Both the position numbers and the translations under genes were made by a program. Source: a bacterium HR19 (lineage in GTDB: Bacteria > Calescibacteriota > Calescibacteriia > Calescibacteriales > Calescibacteriaceae). Taken from it: 64,000 nt of DNA. Below are positions 63,250 through 64,000 of the stretch, piece by piece (position 1 is the stretch's first letter; each line of letters starts with the position of its first letter). Below the pieces are notes generated by a model, which searched no databases, was not told the DNA's origin, and saw only the letters and a program-made list of their open reading frames with translations. Where the stretch lies: assembly GCA_002898315.1 (NCBI GenBank), contig BEHV01000002.1:1-64000 (forward strand), read 5' to 3'.

Positions 63250-63600
63250 CCTCAGTGTGAGTCAGGGACGGTGTCTGGGGAGACCGAAGGAAGGAACTCA
63301 GGCACTGCGGGGCATCCAGGGAGGAGAGCCTTCCGAAATCTCTGGCAAGTGCTGAGGGTAGCGGTGCTAACAGCACTCTCTCCTGAGGGGCAAAAAGTTC
63401 CAAGATGCTTCTCTCCCTTGAAGCCTTTGATGGTTTCAGGGGAAGTGGGGAGAATCCAGAAAGGGCGTGAGTTCCTGCTACTTGGGGCGGGGGCTATGGG
63501 TGTCCAAATGCCGCCAGCCGGGTCTCTGGACACCCTGAACAGGCGGGGTATAAGTAACCCGGCACCCAAACTGTGTAAAACTGCACAGTTCGGGTAACCA
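63250..63600 (+). ncRNA. Omega-RNA-like 3' end of TnpB element (candidate guide RNA)
   Basis: In IS200/IS605 elements the omega RNA is made from the 3' end of the element and ends with a guide copied from flanking DNA. Here the region holds a perfect 8-bp stem GGGTGTCC (63498-63505) with GGACACCC (63528-63535), a GGCGGGG/CCCGGC-rich core, and a terminal hairpin ACCCAAACTGTG (63564-63575) with CACAGTTCGGGT (63584-63595, one mismatch), followed by AACC. The next bases, AGGGCAAGTTTATGATTGAC, would be the guide and include the start codon of the downstream gene. Identification is by architecture; sequence search would be decisive. Confidence 0.5.
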
Positions 63601-63610
63601 GGGCAAGTTT

Positions 63611-64000
63611 ATGATTGACCTAACACTGACACAGGAAGACAGAGAGCTTATAAAGAATATAAGGTTTTTGGGAGAGAAGTTCATGCGTCCTTTGGGAATA
63701 GAGTATGATGCAAAGGGCGAGCCAGTCCCACCAGACCACCCGTTCTTCAAGATGCTCGCTCAAATAGGATATCAGGAAAGAGTTGCCGGTATGGGAAGAG
63801 AGATGGACGACCTGAAAGACGAAAAGGGGAAAAAAGAGAGAACCTCTGCAAGAAGAGCCGTTCTTATCGGAGAGGAGACATCTTACTGGGATAGAGGTGT
63901 TGCAGTCGCTCTGCCGGGACCCGGTCTTGCCGGTCCCCCTCTTATGCTCATCGGTACTCCCGAGCAGAAAGAGAAGTATCTTTCTATTTTCAGAGATAGA
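63611..64000 (+). CDS. Acyl-CoA dehydrogenase, N-terminal part (runs off window)
   Basis: 130 codons visible. Begins MIDLTLTQEDRELIKNIRFL, with FFKMLAQIGYQERVAGMGRE, RAVLIGEETSYWDRGVAVAL and LMLIGTPEQKEKYL, the helical N-terminal domain of FAD-dependent acyl-CoA dehydrogenases. It oxidises acyl-CoA to enoyl-CoA. The active-site region and FAD motifs lie beyond the window. Its AGGG Shine-Dalgarno (63600-63603) sits immediately after the terminal hairpin of the TnpB remnant, so the insertion forms its 5' untranslated region. Confidence 0.85.
   Translation, partial: MIDLTLTQEDRELIKNIRFLGEKFMRPLGIEYDAKGEPVPPDHPFFKMLAQIGYQERVAGMGREMDDLKDEKGKKERTSARRAVLIGEETSYWDRGVAVALPGPGLAGPPLMLIGTPEQKEKYLSIFRDR

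Larger units (their letters stand above)
62950..63600 (+). mobile_element. Internally deleted IS200/IS605-type (TnpB) element
   Basis: Between the acyl-CoA ligase and acyl-CoA dehydrogenase genes. At the left, an imperfect hairpin: CAACAGTTAA (62964-62973) with TTAAATGTTG (63004-63013), enclosing a smaller CAATT/AATTG stem. Then the first about 59 codons of a tnpB gene. Then, from about 63247, a G+C-richer, non-coding structured region ending in a strong hairpin (63564-63595). No transposase tnpA is present. The base composition differs clearly from the flanks, supporting foreign origin. Exact ends are not determinable. Confidence 0.7.

Noticed and set aside
62980-63597. A 205-aa protein spanning the TnpB remnant and the G+C-rich region
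   Set aside because: Only about the first third resembles protein (TnpB); the rest is structured, low in protein character and read in several broken frames.

Overview
The window looks like chromosomal DNA from a didermal (Gram-negative-type) bacterium with low G+C (roughly 35-40% by eye) and K/E-rich proteins. Outer-membrane traits include lipid A synthesis (lpxB), a LolD-type ATPase, an OmpA-like barrel, a porin and several lipobox proteins. MYXO-CTERM-like sorting tails (Cys, hydrophobic stretch, Arg/Lys cluster), ASH (choice-of-anchor-D-like), MopE and RCC1 repeats and a FecR-like partner recall deltaproteobacterial or myxobacterial relatives. A deep uncultured lineage is equally possible, and I cannot place it by name. 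Many genes carry a TAAAAT/TATAAT-type -10 box only 6-8 nt before the ATG, which suggests frequent leaderless mRNAs. Genes with strong Shine-Dalgarno sequences are mostly internal to operons or highly expressed.

Layout. 1-7577: acyl carrier protein (partial), a free-standing aspartokinase ACT subunit, prfB-ileS, an orphan LolD-like ATPase, rpsP, a Nudix hydrolase and lpxB. 7656-15266: a 2244-aa surface protein fused to an OmpA-type protein, followed by a FecR-like protein. 15274-17579 (minus): def, a lipoprotein, rsmI, tRNA-His and a CoA-binding protein. 17691-24071: alr, galK, cheB, methylmalonyl-CoA mutase and holA. 24118-26195: a glycosidase-like lipoprotein with a C-terminal frameshift. 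26285-32571: class-III aminotransferase plus a kinase-fold-like partner, an RDD protein, a Wzz-like protein, a structured intergenic element and sucCD. 32650-36500: a Fur-box-controlled cluster of porin, FMN-binding/ApbE fusion, cytochrome c'-like protein and His-containing 4-TM protein. 36605-50053: Ski2-like helicase, an amber-split MopE/RCC1 lipoprotein, sufC, guaB, an ABC-2 permease, dnaK, a TetR regulator, cobU, an ExbB-like protein and a lipase. 50058-57163: methyltransferases, SixA, a cupin, two glycosyltransferases and a DegT aminotransferase, probably a surface-glycan locus. 57247-64000: two acyl-CoA synthetases, a purine permease, a MerR regulator, a decayed TnpB (IS200/IS605-type) element with an omega-RNA-like 3' end, and the start of an acyl-CoA dehydrogenase.

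Together the genes show central metabolism with propionate/methylmalonyl-CoA and succinyl-CoA steps plus a B12 salvage kinase, fatty-acid activation and oxidation, and an elaborate secreted surface proteome. The two most interesting systems are the Fur-controlled flavin/haem cluster (possibly extracytoplasmic iron reduction or uptake) and the TnpB-deleted guide-RNA-like island abutting an acyl-CoA dehydrogenase start codon. Two genes are broken in the given sequence: an in-frame TAG at 39928 and a frameshift near 24300. Either could be real, recoded or an assembly error.
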